Assembly (NCBI RefSeq): GCF_001486165.1 | Contig: NZ_LN908976.1 | Coordinates: forward strand, 558,071-622,070 | Length of the DNA: 64,000 nucleotides | Direction of reading: 5' to 3' | Origin: Bittarella massiliensis (ex Durand et al. 2017) | Lineage (GTDB): Bacteria; Bacillota; Clostridia; Oscillospirales; Ruminococcaceae | In this document: positions 36,227 through 45,762 of the stretch, piece after piece | Layout: every line of letters starts with the position of its first letter | Position numbering within the stretch: position 1 is the stretch's first letter | The notes under the pieces: generated by a model | The model's database searches: none | The model's input: the letters and a program-made list of their open reading frames with translations, nothing else | Told to the model about the DNA's origin: nothing | Translations under genes and position numbers: made by a program

Positions 36227-37143
36227 CCCTCATCTTCCCTTCGTCCACTCCCCCGTGGGGCGGACAAAAAGGCCCTGGTGGGGGAGGTCCGCCACCCTTG
36301 CGGCAGGAGGCAGACAGCCTCTCCCTCGCCCGCACTGGTTTCGGTCGGCAGCGCCACCCCCTCGCCTCGAGTCGGCTCCCCCCGCCGGCAGTTGGGAGAT
36401 GGCGTTCATGGCTGCGACGCCCGTCCGGGCACTGCCCCTATCACCGGCAGGCCCTAAATGGGGGGATCGCTTCCCAGTTTACAGGCCTCGGGCGGGTCGC
36501 CCTCCCCCGCCCGCATCGCCGTGGCCGACCACTCGTCTTTAGAGTGGGGCGATATGGCCGGTGCTCTGGTATATCCCGGCGGAAAAGAGGCGGCGCTGCA
36601 AGGCAAACGCCCGCAACACCCCCTGCCCAACCGCTGTTCTCCCCAGTTCGCCACAGCCATTCAGCGCGCCCGTGGCGATGAAAAGGCCCCTGGGCGCGAG
36701 ATGGGTGGGTGCAGGCCCAACCGCACCCCACCCAGACAGATGACAGGGCTGGAGAAATAGAGTAGTATAGGGAGGAAAGAGACCGCCGGGAAAACAGGCG
36801 GGGCCGTTTCGCCCGGCGGGCGCGCGCTCCCCTGGTTTTTCTGGCGGGAGAAGTGCCCTGCCGCTGGCCAACCCAGCCCCCCTCCTCCGGGCGCGCCCAT
36901 CCCCGCCGCTCCCCCCCTGCCGGGGTAGAGAAATTGGCGCTGTGCGAAGCGCCCGGTCGGCCGGCCGAAAGGAGAAGGGGACGCGGGGAGCCAGTCCGGC
37001 CAACCCCTCCGGCCAAACCGACAGCCCCCCCTCGCCGGCTGGGCGGAAAGCGCGGGATCTTGCCCGGCGGGGGCACCCCCTTCGCCGGGGAGATAGGGGG
37101 GACAGAGGCTGCGCACCGGCGCAGAGAAAGGGAGAAAGCGACC
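36227..37143. other. Gene-free stretch of about 900 bp
   Basis: Open frames on both strands are low-complexity and mutually overlapping. No terminator, RNA motif or convincing promoter was recognised. Similar long gaps occur at 230-1127 and 21459-21966 and may be a feature of this genome. Confidence 0.5.
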
Positions 37144-37983
37144 GTGAACCATCGACAACTGCTCCACTTTGCGGGGGACCCGCCCCCGCTCTACCAGCCC
37201 AGCACCGCCCCTTTTTGGGACGACGAGCACATCTCCAAAGGAATGCTGGAGGCCCATCTCGCCCCCGATCGGGACGGGGCCTCTCGAAAACACAGCTTTA
37301 TTCGGTCCTCCGCCGAGTGGATCGCCGCCCTCTGCCGGAGCAGGGGCGCTGTGGACCTGCTCGACCTGGGCTGCGGGCCCGGCCTCTATGCCGAGCGGTT
37401 TTGCCTGGCCGGCCTGCGGGTGACCGGGGTCGATCTCTCCAAGCGCTCTGTCGCCTATGCCGCCGAGAGCGCCGCCCGACAGGGCCTCGCCATCGACTAC
37501 CGCTGTCAAAACTACCTCCGGCTGCCCTTTGAGGCCGCCTTCGACGCCGCAGTGCTCATCTACTGCGACTTCGGCGTCCTCTCCCCAAAAGACCGGCAGG
37601 TCCTTCTGGCAAATGTCCGCCGCGCCCTGCGGCCGGGCGGGCTGCTGGTCCTCGACGTCTTCAGCCACAGGCAGCTGCGCCATTTCACCGAAGGCCGCTC
37701 CGTCTCCTTTTTACAGGAGGGGTACTGGTCCCCCCTGCCCCACCTCTGCCTTCAAAACAACGTCTATTACGCCGAGACGGACAACACCCTCGAACAGTCG
37801 GTCATCGTCACCGAGGGGGACTGCCGCTGCTACAACCTCTGGAACCAGCTCTACACCGCCCAGTCCCTGCAAGACGAGTTGGCGGCAGGCGGGTTTGGCG
37901 AAATACAGCTCTTCGACCGGGTGGACGGCAGCCCCTTCACCGACCGCGCCGACACCCTTTGTGCCGTGGCCCTCTCCCGGTGA
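37144..37983 (+). CDS. Class I SAM-dependent methyltransferase
   Basis: 279 residues from a GTG after AGAAAGGGAGAAAGCGACC. An N-terminal extension (LLHFAGDPPPLYQPSTAPFWDD) precedes motif I DLLDLGCGPGLYAERF, motif II VTGVDLSKRSVAYA, and AVLIYCDFGVLSPKDR. The C-terminal half is beta-rich. This extended form occurs in clostridia; substrate unknown. Confidence 0.9.
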   Translation: MNHRQLLHFAGDPPPLYQPSTAPFWDDEHISKGMLEAHLAPDRDGASRKHSFIRSSAEWIAALCRSRGAVDLLDLGCGPGLYAERFCLAGLRVTGVDLSKRSVAYAAESAARQGLAIDYRCQNYLRLPFEAAFDAAVLIYCDFGVLSPKDRQVLLANVRRALRPGGLLVLDVFSHRQLRHFTEGRSVSFLQEGYWSPLPHLCLQNNVYYAETDNTLEQSVIVTEGDCRCYNLWNQLYTAQSLQDELAAGGFGEIQLFDRVDGSPFTDRADTLCAVALSR

Positions 37984-38003
37984 GGGCCGTTTTGCAGAGA
38001 AAT

Positions 38004-38042
38004 AGGGGGCGGCAACCGCGCGTTGCCGCCCCCTGTTTTTTT
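38004..38042 (+). terminator. Intrinsic terminator after the 37144 methyltransferase
   Basis: AGGGGGCGGCAAC pairs with GTTGCCGCCCCCT around CGCGC, followed by GTTTTTTT; 20 bp after the stop. Confidence 0.9.
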
Positions 38043-38047
38043 GCGCC

Positions 38048-38635
38048 CTAACACCGCCTGCCGAAATACCGCCGGCAAAGCACCCCCACCGGCGCAAAGT
38101 AGAGGCACCAACCCTCCAGCAGGACGGTGCCGATCCAGGCCCCGCCCTCCATCCCCGGCCCGAACACCCCGAGGATGGGAAGGGCAAAGCAGCCCAGGGC
38201 AAAAACGCCGTGGCCCAGCAGCAGCCCCTTGAGCCACCGCTCCTCCCGGCACCGGGGGACGACGGTGAGCCCGGCAAAGAAGGTGGCCAGGGCCATCAGC
38301 CCGTAGCCGAACAGGTCCAAATCAAAAAAGAGGCCGAAGCGCTGAAAGTCCAGCAGGGCCGCGGCCCCCTCGCTCAGCCCCCGGCGGACCGCCCCCAGTT
38401 GGGCAAAGTAGACCACCCCGTTGCAGAGGGCGTACATTCCGCCAAAACCCAGGGCGCAGGACCCGGCCACGCCCCCCTTTTGGGCAAAGACAGCCATCAT
38501 CGGCAGAAAGCTCAGGGCAATGAAAAGGCTGCTCAAATAGCTGATAAACAGGCAGCCCACCAGCATCGAGAGGGCGAAGGCGGCCACCGACAGCAGATTG
38601 ATCGCCGCGGCCGCCCGGCCGATCACCCGGTTCAC
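38048..38635 (-). CDS. Six-helix membrane protein of unknown function, coupled to a TetR gene
   Basis: 195 residues with about six hydrophobic segments (LLSVAAFALSMLVGCLFISY, LFIALSFLPMMAVFAQ, FDLDLFGYGLMALATFFAGL). No family recognised. The GTG start overlaps the TetR stop (GTGA), so it is translated with the regulator and is probably its main target. It could be an exporter or a sensor of an envelope compound. Confidence 0.65.
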   Translation of the reverse strand: MNRVIGRAAAAINLLSVAAFALSMLVGCLFISYLSSLFIALSFLPMMAVFAQKGGVAGSCALGFGGMYALCNGVVYFAQLGAVRRGLSEGAAALLDFQRFGLFFDLDLFGYGLMALATFFAGLTVVPRCREERWLKGLLLGHGVFALGCFALPILGVFGPGMEGGAWIGTVLLEGWCLYFAPVGVLCRRYFGRRC

Positions 38636-39249
38636 TTTCCCTGCCCCCCTTCCCGCAGGCCGCCCGTCAGCAGGGCCACTAAGTCCCCCACAAAGCGGGC
38701 CCGCCCGTCGAACGTGTCGAGGGGGTAGCCCAGCATCCCCTCCAACTCCTCCCCGGCCAGAAAGGCCGCCTGCAGAGAGGCGGTGAGGGCAAAGGCCAGC
38801 AGGTTTTTCTGACCCTCGTCCCCTCCGGCCCCCAGGATGCCGGCAAATCCCCGGCGGGTGTTGTCGCTGTTGTCGCCCGCGGCGGGGCGCTGCATCTCCC
38901 CCAGAATCGAGATGCGGGAGACCTGGGGGTGGGCGGCCAGGAATTCAAATACCTGCACGGCCGAAGCGGACAGCCGCTCCCCCGCCGAGCCGCCCTGCGC
39001 CGGTTGAAAGCTGCCCACCACCCGGCTGATGACCCGCTGCACGCAGAGCTCGATGAGCCGGTCTTTGGACTGAAAGTGGTAGTTGATCAGCCCCACCCCC
39101 ACCCCGGCCCGGGCGGCAATGGCCCGGGTGGTGACGGCCCGCACCTCGCCCCCGCTTTCCTCGATGAGGGCGCAGGTGGCCTCCACGATCCGCTCGCGCA
39201 CCGGACAGGCCCGCCCGGCCGACACATTCTTCCCTTCCATCTGCTCCAT
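38632..39249 (-). CDS. TetR/AcrR-family transcriptional regulator
   Basis: 205 residues from ATG 39249, seven bases after AAGGAGCGGG. HTH: RERIVEATCALIEESGGEVRAVTTRAIAARAGVGVGLINYHFQSKDRLI. The C-terminal ligand domain is variable. Two palindromic operators overlap its promoter, so it is autoregulated and also controls the coupled membrane protein. Confidence 0.92.
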   Translation of the reverse strand: MEQMEGKNVSAGRACPVRERIVEATCALIEESGGEVRAVTTRAIAARAGVGVGLINYHFQSKDRLIELCVQRVISRVVGSFQPAQGGSAGERLSASAVQVFEFLAAHPQVSRISILGEMQRPAAGDNSDNTRRGFAGILGAGGDEGQKNLLAFALTASLQAAFLAGEELEGMLGYPLDTFDGRARFVGDLVALLTGGLREGGQGK

Positions 39250-39275
39250 CCCGCTCCTCCTTGCCCACGCCTCTG

Positions 39276-39330
39276 TTTGAACGCCGTTCAGTTTTGCTTT
39301 CATTGTACTGAACGGCGTTCAAATTGTCAA
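39276..39330 (-). promoter_or_regulatory. TetR promoter with two palindromic operators
   Basis: Promoter TTGACA (39325-39330), 17-bp spacer, TACAAT (39302-39307) on the minus strand. Two sites, 39276-39292 and 39307-39323, are exact inverted copies of each other (17 bp), and each contains the palindrome TGAACGsCGTTCA. One covers the spacer and the other the start region, so a bound TetR dimer pair would block transcription. Confidence 0.8.
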
Positions 39331-39506
39331 GGACCTTTTTCTGACGTCCCTCTACAGCGACCGCATCCTTTCCGCCGTTTTCCCCGTCCATTCCCATGTT
39401 TGCCCGATGGGACGGCCCTTCCGCCCTCTTTTGACAACATTTTTTGGCCATCTCGCCGTGTATAATCGTCCAATATTAGTCAAATCGCCAATCTTTTCTT
39501 ACTTCC

Positions 39507-39759
39507 TTGACTTTCCCGTCCAGGGCTGTCTATACTGAGACTGGACATCGGCACAACTGCCGAGGACCGGTGGTAGGAGGTTTGACGCGCAAGCTGTCTC
39601 TTCTGCCTATTTTTTTGCCCTTTTCGTCACCGCAAGATCAGCAGCAACGCGTTGCAGCCGCTTCGCCTTGCTGTTTTTTTGCTTTTTTCGGGGTTTGCTC
39701 CCCGCCCCGCCCGGGGCGATCGCGGCACAGGATACACATTTACAGAAAGGATGATCGAT
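39507..39759 (+). promoter_or_regulatory. MATE gene promoter and leader with internal terminator-like hairpin
   Basis: TTGACT (39507-39512), 18-bp spacer, TATACT (39531-39536). The leader contains TCGGCA/TGCCGA, a strong GTAGGAGG before a TTG (leader peptide TRKLSLLPIFLPFSS possible), and a CAGCAA...TTGCTG hairpin with inner GCG/CGC followed by T7 near 39676. This layout suits attenuation or a riboswitch. No known riboswitch class is recognised. Confidence 0.5.
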
Positions 39760-41154
39760 ATGACAAAAGACATGACCCGCGGCAATCCGGGAAAGATCCT
39801 CTTTCTCTTTGCCCTTCCCATCTTGTTTGGGAACATCTTTCAACAGCTGTACAGCATGGTGGACTCCATCGTGGTGGGCAACTTCGTCGGCTCCGACGCC
39901 CTGGCGGCGGTGGGCGGCTCCTACGCCATCACCTTCGCCATCACCGGCATCGCCTTCGGCCTCTCCAACGGCGCCTCCATCCTCATCGGCCAGTACTTCG
40001 GCGCCGGCCGCAAGCGGGAGGTGCGCCACTCCATCGTCACCTGCGTGGCCTTTTCCATCGCCCTCTCCCTGGTGCTGGCGGCGGTGAGCATCCTCGCCAC
40101 CCCCGCTCTGCTGCGCCTGCTCAACACCCCCGAATCCCTGATGAGCATGTCCAAGCAGTACATCTACATCTACTTTTTGGGGCTGGTGTTCACCTTTACC
40201 TACAACATCCTCTCCTCGGTCTTTCGGGCGCTGGGGGACTCCAAGACCCCGCTGCTCTTCCTCATCATCTCCTCCATCACCAACATCGTGCTGGATCTGT
40301 GGTTTGTCATCAGCTTTGGCTGGGGGGTGGCCGGGGTGGCCATCGCCACCGTCATCTCCCAGGCGCTCTCCTCGGTGCTGGCCCTCTTTGCCCTGCAAAA
40401 GCGGCTGGCCGCCATCGCCGCGGCCGATGAGGAAAAGCTGGACGCCGAGCCCCTGCGCCAGCAGTTCTCCCCCACTCTGCTCAAACAGATGATCAAGCTG
40501 GCCATCCCCACCACCGCACAGGAGATCGCCATCTCCGCCGGGATGATGATCATGCAGGCCCTGGTCAACGGCTTCGGCCCCGTCATCATGGCCGCCTACA
40601 CCGCCGCCATGAAGATCGAGAGCCTGGCCATGATGCCCATGGTCAACATCAGCACCGCCGTCACCGGCTACACCGCCCAGAACATCGGCGCCGGGAAGGT
40701 GGGCCGGGTCAAGACCGGCTACCGCTACTCCCTGCTCATCTCCCTGGGCTTTGCCGTGCTGATGGCTGGGGTGGTGATTCTCTTCGGCGGGCCGCTCTGC
40801 TCCATCTTCGTCAGCGGCGAGGGGGCCGAGGCGGTGATTTCCGCCGGGGCCAACTACCTGCTCTACTCGGCCGCCTCCTACTTCCTGATGGCCCTGCTCT
40901 TCCCCGCCGAAGGGGTGATGAAGGGCGCGGGGGACGTCAACCTCTTCATGGTTTTCGCCCTCTCGGGCATCGCCTCCAAGACCATCGCCGCCCTGGCCCT
41001 CTCCCCCATTCTGGGGTATACCGGGATCTGGATCGCAGTGGTCATCGGCTGGCTGGCCGAGTGCATCGGCACCACCGTCCGCTACCTGACCGGCCGCTGG
41101 AAGGACAAGGCCATTGTCCGCCCCGCCCCCTCCGAGGAGGTCGCCGCCCAGTAG
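39760..41154 (+). CDS. MATE-family multidrug/cation exporter
   Basis: 464 residues, 12 transmembrane segments. FALPILFGNIFQQLYSMVDSIVVGNFVG, LSNGASILIGQYFGAGR and the second-half equivalent STAVTGYTAQNIGAGK are the MATE (DinF/NorM-type) signatures. Exports cationic drugs or metabolites in exchange for Na+ or H+. Start at ATG 39760, nine bases after AGAAAGG. Confidence 0.95.
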   Translation: MTKDMTRGNPGKILFLFALPILFGNIFQQLYSMVDSIVVGNFVGSDALAAVGGSYAITFAITGIAFGLSNGASILIGQYFGAGRKREVRHSIVTCVAFSIALSLVLAAVSILATPALLRLLNTPESLMSMSKQYIYIYFLGLVFTFTYNILSSVFRALGDSKTPLLFLIISSITNIVLDLWFVISFGWGVAGVAIATVISQALSSVLALFALQKRLAAIAAADEEKLDAEPLRQQFSPTLLKQMIKLAIPTTAQEIAISAGMMIMQALVNGFGPVIMAAYTAAMKIESLAMMPMVNISTAVTGYTAQNIGAGKVGRVKTGYRYSLLISLGFAVLMAGVVILFGGPLCSIFVSGEGAEAVISAGANYLLYSAASYFLMALLFPAEGVMKGAGDVNLFMVFALSGIASKTIAALALSPILGYTGIWIAVVIGWLAECIGTTVRYLTGRWKDKAIVRPAPSEEVAAQ

Positions 41155-41490
41155 CCCCGCGCCACCCAAACCACCGCCGAAACGGGCGGCACGCGCGGGC
41201 CCGAACGGGACATCGCTCAGACCTCTCCCCAAAAGGGGACCGCCATTTTGTGCGCGCATGACACCCGCTGGTCGCCCGCAACGGTCCCCTTCCCCTGCGC
41301 GCGGCTGACATTTCGTGCGCATCGGCCACCCGCTGTCACCGGTAAAACGGCAGGCCGGGGGCCATCGCACGCCATTCTACCCAACGGCCGCCTCTCTCTG
41401 TGCCTTCGGCACCCCTCCTTTCGGGGAATACTGTGCCAAGGCAACTGGATTTCCCGGCAGACGCCGGAGGCGGGCGCGCTGACACGACAA
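41155..41490. other. Spacer between MATE gene and the truncated ORF
   Basis: About 330 bp of GC-rich DNA with no gene or recognisable signal. Confidence 0.45.
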
Positions 41491-41525
41491 AAAACGGCTG
41501 AGAGCAGATTGCTCTCAGCCGTTTT
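41491..41525 (-). terminator. Intrinsic terminator overlapping the 3' end of the truncated ORF
   Basis: AAAACGGCTGAGAGC pairs with GCTCTCAGCCGTTTT (41491-41525). On the minus strand it is followed by TTTTTTG. The stop codon of the 41515 ORF lies inside it. Confidence 0.82.
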
Positions 41526-41862
41526 CCATCTCTGCAGGCAGTTGGTAGAGGTAGGCCCGCCCCGCCTTGCCCGCGCGCTCCACCAGCCCCAGGGAGGCCA
41601 GCACGTTCAGCGCTCGGCGGGCCATCTCCAGGCGCTGGCGGGCGGCTTTCGCGTACTCCTTGGCGGTGAACGGCTGCGGCAGGCCAGGGGGGATCAGCTC
41701 CCCCCACTCCCGCCAGCCGGAGACCCACACCTGTCCGAACAGCCGGGTGGGCACCCGGTCGCTGCGGGTGGCCCGCCGCTTCTTGGTGCGGTCCCAGCCG
41801 TCGAGAAGGCGGTAGTCCTCCACCTCCAACAGGGGGATGCAGAACCGCAGCCCCTCCGTTTG
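41515..41862 (-). pseudogene. 5'-truncated gene with winged-helix-like C-terminus, cut by the integrated element
   Basis: The frame is open from the element junction: residues LQTEGLRFCIPLLEVEDYRLLDGW precede the first internal ATG (41829). No start codon with ribosome site is present before the junction, so the 5' end is lost or displaced. The C-terminal PFTAKEYAKAARQRLEMARRA and LASLGLVERAGKAGRAYLYQL look like a winged helix. Function unknown. Before integration it would have been just downstream of ybaK on the same strand. Confidence 0.55.
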
Positions 41863-41870
41863 TAAAAATT
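41863..41870 (+). repeat. Left end direct repeat / attachment site
   Basis: TAAAAATT, identical to 49574-49581. It marks the GC shift and the point where the truncated ORF loses its 5' part. Confidence 0.6.
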
Positions 41871-41974
41871 CTTTTATTTTCTATAAATTATATATATCTT
41901 TTTAACTATCTTTTTATATCTTCTTAAATGTCCGCAAAGCCTTATTTTATCGGCTCTACGGGCATTTTGCTTTT

Positions 41975-42046
41975 GTGGTAAACCTCACATATCTAGGTCT
42001 ATCTTCTTATATTTTCGCTATCAAGCGTGGTTAAAATCGTGGTAAA
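41975..42046 (+). repeat. Left arm-type integrase repeats
   Basis: Three GTGGTAAA-like copies (41975-41982, about 42027-42035, 42039-42046) between the int stop codon and the element end. Tn916 integrase binds such direct repeats (DR2 class) with its N-terminal domain. Confidence 0.5.
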
Positions 42047-42051
42047 TACTT

Positions 42052-43245
42052 CTATGCGATTAAACGCTGAACCTCTGATTTTGCAGTATCTATGGACGCA
42101 TGAGCATACCAGTTCATTGTGATACTGATATTTGAATGTCCCATGATATACTGTAAATCTTTCGGGTTCATGTTCTTGCTTGCCAATCTTGTGCAGAATG
42201 TATGGCGTAGCGTATGCGGTGTGATATGTGGCAAAGGGTTATCCTTATGGTGCTTGTTGTATTTCTTTACCATACGGACAAAAAGCATATTGTAATCAAT
42301 CGCAACTTTGGGCTTGCCTTTCTGATTGACAAATAGGAAGTTGCCCCGTCCATCTATCACAAATGGTTCTGCCTTTGGGCGTTTCTTCATAACCCGTTGA
42401 AATGCTTGTATCGTTTCCTTGCTTAATGGCACTTGCCTTGTTCCGCTTTTTGTCTTAGGCGTTTCAATATAATAACCTTGTTCCTTGCTCTTTAGTAACT
42501 GGTGGTCGATAACTACAACCTCATGGATAAAATCAACGTCCATGATTGTCAGTCCGCACAGTTCCGAGATACGAAGTCCTGTCTTTAACAGTATCAGCAC
42601 ATCATCATAATACTTGTGATACACATTGTCCGTCTTGATGAATGAGAGTAGGGCTAGTTCCTGTTCCTCTGTCAATGCGACTTTCTCTTTGGTATCATTT
42701 TCTAGGACTTCACTCAACTTGAAATCAAAAGGGTTTTTCCTTACACAATCGTCTTGTATGGCGATATAGAATGACGCTTTTAACGAGCGTTTATGGTTGT
42801 TAATGGTGTTATAGGAAAAGCCTTTGTCTTTCATGCGTAACGCCCATTCCTTAGCGTCAGAGGGTTTTATCGTATCAATGCTCCTAGCACCTAACTTGTC
42901 CTCTTTCAATAACCGCATGAGCTGTTCCCGTTGTTTCTGTGTGCTTTTCTTCACGTTTGCCCTCTGTGCGTTCTGTTTGGCGTAGAGTTGGCAAAGCGTC
43001 ATTTTCTTGCCTGTGCTGTCGATACCGTCCTCAATATCCCGTCTTATCTGCTGTTCCAGTTCACGAAGTGAGGGTTTTTCCCGTTTTCCCTTTGGTGTCG
43101 GGTCTGTGGGTGTCAATCTCCAAGCATACACATATTTTGTGTTTCCAAATGCGTCCACATATTTATATAAGTATTTTCCGTCTGTTCGTTGGCTCTCTCC
43201 AGTATGCAAGATACGTCCTTTGCTATCCCGTCTTTTTTCTTTCAT
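42052..43245 (-). CDS. int: Tn916-family tyrosine integrase
   Basis: 397 residues. The N-terminal MKEKRRDSKGRILHTGESQR and GKYLYKYVDAFGNTKYVYAW form the three-strand arm-binding domain typical of Tn916 Int. The catalytic domain has Arg in LLKTGLRISELCGL, the HTLRHTFCTRL box and HSNISITMNWYAH with the nucleophilic Tyr. It excises and inserts the element at AT-rich sites. Confidence 0.97.
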   Translation of the reverse strand: MKEKRRDSKGRILHTGESQRTDGKYLYKYVDAFGNTKYVYAWRLTPTDPTPKGKREKPSLRELEQQIRRDIEDGIDSTGKKMTLCQLYAKQNAQRANVKKSTQKQREQLMRLLKEDKLGARSIDTIKPSDAKEWALRMKDKGFSYNTINNHKRSLKASFYIAIQDDCVRKNPFDFKLSEVLENDTKEKVALTEEQELALLSFIKTDNVYHKYYDDVLILLKTGLRISELCGLTIMDVDFIHEVVVIDHQLLKSKEQGYYIETPKTKSGTRQVPLSKETIQAFQRVMKKRPKAEPFVIDGRGNFLFVNQKGKPKVAIDYNMLFVRMVKKYNKHHKDNPLPHITPHTLRHTFCTRLASKNMNPKDLQYIMGHSNISITMNWYAHASIDTAKSEVQRLIA

Positions 43246-43323
43246 GGTGTCTGCTCCTTTCCTTATTGGAAAGAGCCTTGATATGACTTGTGTTTATCAT
43301 AACACATACAAGGCTCATTTGCA

Positions 43324-43527
43324 TTAGATTGCGTCCAATTTGTCAATGACCTTTTCAAACTGTCGGCGTTTAATCTGTATGCGGTTGCCATTCATAATGA
43401 GCCAGCCAGCGTCCTTGTTTTCCTCTGCCAAGCGTCTTAACTTGTTTTCTCCGATACGGAAATACTTTGACGCTTCTTCAATGGTAAGGGTGTATTTTTC
43501 CCATACAGGAATATCGTTGTTATTCAT
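43324..43527 (-). CDS. xis: Excisionase (Xis)
   Basis: 67 residues, same size as Tn916 Xis. Winged-helix pattern [25 protein letters not shown] and [18 protein letters not shown]. Directs Int toward excision. It is directly upstream of int and its start overlaps the mobT stop. Confidence 0.95.
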   Translation of the reverse strand: MNNNDIPVWEKYTLTIEEASKYFRIGENKLRRLAEENKDAGWLIMNGNRIQIKRRQFEKVIDKLDAI

Positions 43528-44687
43528 CAGATACCCCCTTTCCCATGTTTCGTGTCATACTGGATATAGGGGATAAGGTCGGTGCGGTCTATCCTCTGTA
43601 AGTGGGCGGTTAGTTTGCTGGAAAGGGAATTGCTGTATCTTGCCTTATCAAGCATAGTTCCCACTTTTTCCAGTCCACCTAATGCGTCATGTTCTTCCAA
43701 GAAGTAAAAACTTTTCACAGCGGAAATCACGCCACCCTCTGTGAGCCATTGCTGTGTTTCCTCAAGAGAATTATGTAGTTTCGGTACTTGCAGTTTTAAG
43801 ACTTCCACAGCCCCTAAAAAGCGTTCCCAAAACCGACACGTTTTCCATCTGCTCTTATTACTTTCATTTCTGTTTGGCACGACAAAGCGTAGGTTGTTTG
43901 CCAATAGACCGAAAGCCAGTTCCCCAAGTTCCAGCGGTCTGTCTTTGAATGTCATGGCAAAAGCATGAGCCTTATCATCACGCAGTTGCATTTCTGTCCG
44001 TTTCCAACTGCCGACTTCATCAAGTGTCTTATTATGCTTTGAACAGACTTCCTTATCTTTATCATAAAAACGGTAGGACAATCCCGATTTACCAGCACCG
44101 ATATAAACAGTCTTTGCGGTGTCGAAATCATCAAACTTGCTTTCGTCAAAGTGGTAGCCCTCACTATTCGAGATAAATTCCTCTTTTTCGCATTTCTTCT
44201 TTATCTGCTCTATGGTAAAGAATGGTTTTTCGTTTTTATCATCAATGGCAATATCAAGTCTTGTGAAATGGAAGTTATCCAGTCCGTATCTTCGCTCACA
44301 GCGTCGGAACATATCCCCAAAGGTATAATTCCTATTGTTGAGAATACGGAAAATATCATCACAACCTCTGCCAGTCATAACAAGATAACAGCCTAGCCCC
44401 TGTGGGTTATCCTCTGTCTTTCTTGCGTCTCCCGATACATAAATATCTCCAACCTGCCAGCGTGCTTGATAAGTCTTGAATTTTATCGTTGCTGGATAAA
44501 CATTGAAAATGTCAGTCGGTAAACCTAAAATGTGCATGATTACATCTTCAGCGGTTGCCGTTTCAAATACAATGCTGATGTAATCAATCTTAACGGATAA
44601 ATTTTTGTGTGTAGTTATAGTGCATTTCTCCTTTCGTATGCCCCGTTTTTTGCGGGGTAAAAATCGTGTTTTTCCTTTATTTATCAC
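43527..44687 (-). CDS. Rep/MobT-type rolling-circle replication initiator or relaxase
   Basis: 386 residues. [46 protein letters not shown] and [22 protein letters not shown] match the replication-initiation-factor family to which Tn916 Orf20 (MobT) and ICEBs1 NicK belong. It would nick the element at its oriT. The open frame starts at a GTG without clear ribosome site; a good AAAGGAG lies further in, so the true N-terminus may be about 20 residues shorter. It sits immediately upstream of xis. Confidence 0.88.
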   Translation of the reverse strand: MINKGKTRFLPRKKRGIRKEKCTITTHKNLSVKIDYISIVFETATAEDVIMHILGLPTDIFNVYPATIKFKTYQARWQVGDIYVSGDARKTEDNPQGLGCYLVMTGRGCDDIFRILNNRNYTFGDMFRRCERRYGLDNFHFTRLDIAIDDKNEKPFFTIEQIKKKCEKEEFISNSEGYHFDESKFDDFDTAKTVYIGAGKSGLSYRFYDKDKEVCSKHNKTLDEVGSWKRTEMQLRDDKAHAFAMTFKDRPLELGELAFGLLANNLRFVVPNRNESNKSRWKTCRFWERFLGAVEVLKLQVPKLHNSLEETQQWLTEGGVISAVKSFYFLEEHDALGGLEKVGTMLDKARYSNSLSSKLTAHLQRIDRTDLIPYIQYDTKHGKGGI

Positions 44688-45003
44688 AGTTTCTAGGTAC
44701 TATGACATGTATACGCAGGGCGGTGTTACATATACGCCCTTTACGAGCGCCTAAAGGCGTTCCCTTTCTTCCTGTGTCTGTTCCGTTCTTAACGCTCACG
44801 AGCCTTGAGAGGCTCGTGGCTAAACGAAACAGCCCCAGTCAGAAACCCTATTTTTAGTCTGATAGTCCATGCTCATTCATGCTATCAAAGTGAAAACATC
44901 TCTTATATATGCTTACTCAAGTGTGTGATTGACCCTAGCGTGCTTAATCACTCTGTCTGATAAGATAATAACGCCACTAGAATTACTTGTCAAGAAGTTT
45001 CGA
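44688..45003. other. Divergent intergenic region, candidate oriT of the pan element
   Basis: No gene. Inverted repeats include GGGCG/CGCCC near 44728-44752 and ACGAGCC/GGCTCGT at about 44799-44818. In Tn916 and ICEBs1 relatives the oriT lies just upstream of this relaxase-type gene, so the region is the best oriT candidate. Confidence 0.4.
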
Positions 45004-45032
45004 TTGACTTTTCGATATATATTAAGTATGAT
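45004..45032 (+). promoter_or_regulatory. Promoter of the XRE regulator
   Basis: TTGACT (45004-45009), 17-bp spacer, TATGAT (45027-45032). Repeated TTTCGAT-like strings around the -35 may be the regulator's own operator. Confidence 0.6.
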
Positions 45033-45082
45033 ATGCTTATAAATGACAATAAAAGCAACGAAAGGAGCGGTTATACTAAGTT

Positions 45083-45754
45083 ATGGAGTATTATGAAAAG
45101 AAAATCAGTTTCTTAGGAGAAAACATACAAATCATAAGAAAACACAGGGGAATGAAACAACAGGAACTTGCCAATAAAATCGGTATCAATATGCAGAGCC
45201 TTTCCAAGATTGAACGAGGTGTGAATTATCCTACCTTTGATACATTGGAAAAGATAATGGACGTGCTGGGAGTAACACCGAATGAATTATTGTCGGGGGA
45301 ATGGAAATATATTGACCACACCGAGCCATATATCATGGACGTTATCAAACGAGAACAGGATTTTAATGTTTCCTTAGATTATTTGTCTGAAAATGAATTT
45401 TTCAATGACGAAAAAGAATGTAGATTTTACATGGAAACTACATTGATTAGATACATTAGCAATTATCTTTCTAGTGAGGTAGTAGAGTTGGAAGAACTTA
45501 TGGAAATCAAGCAGTTGATACAGCGTCAGAAATTGGAACGCATGATGAAAGTACATAAGGAAATGCGAGGGTTAGACCGATACAGAGAACAGCCCAAAGA
45601 GTATAAATATCACGACCCTTATGATGATTGGATATTCCGTCAGCTTGCAGATATAGACAACAGAAACAACATTCCCAACACTTCGCCACAATTAGATTTT
45701 AATGAAACGGACTATGAAGATTATCTAAAAGAGAAATGGAATAGAGGACTTTAA
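45083..45754 (+). CDS. XRE-family regulator of the pan element
   Basis: 223 residues. HTH over residues 10-65: FLGENIQIIRKHRGMKQQELANKIGINMQSLSKIERGVNYP. The C-terminal part is charged and helical, with no peptidase motif. Divergent from the mobT-xis-int operon, so it likely controls excision and transfer. Codon use is AT-rich like the rest of the element. Confidence 0.88.
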   Translation: MEYYEKKISFLGENIQIIRKHRGMKQQELANKIGINMQSLSKIERGVNYPTFDTLEKIMDVLGVTPNELLSGEWKYIDHTEPYIMDVIKREQDFNVSLDYLSENEFFNDEKECRFYMETTLIRYISNYLSSEVVELEELMEIKQLIQRQKLERMMKVHKEMRGLDRYREQPKEYKYHDPYDDWIFRQLADIDNRNNIPNTSPQLDFNETDYEDYLKEKWNRGL

Positions 45755-45762
45755 TTTTCCTC

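Noticed and set aside
36441-37076. Minus-strand 211-codon frame in the gap before the methyltransferase
   Set aside because: Arg/Pro/Ser-rich without conserved pattern, overlapped by frames on the other strand; no start signal.
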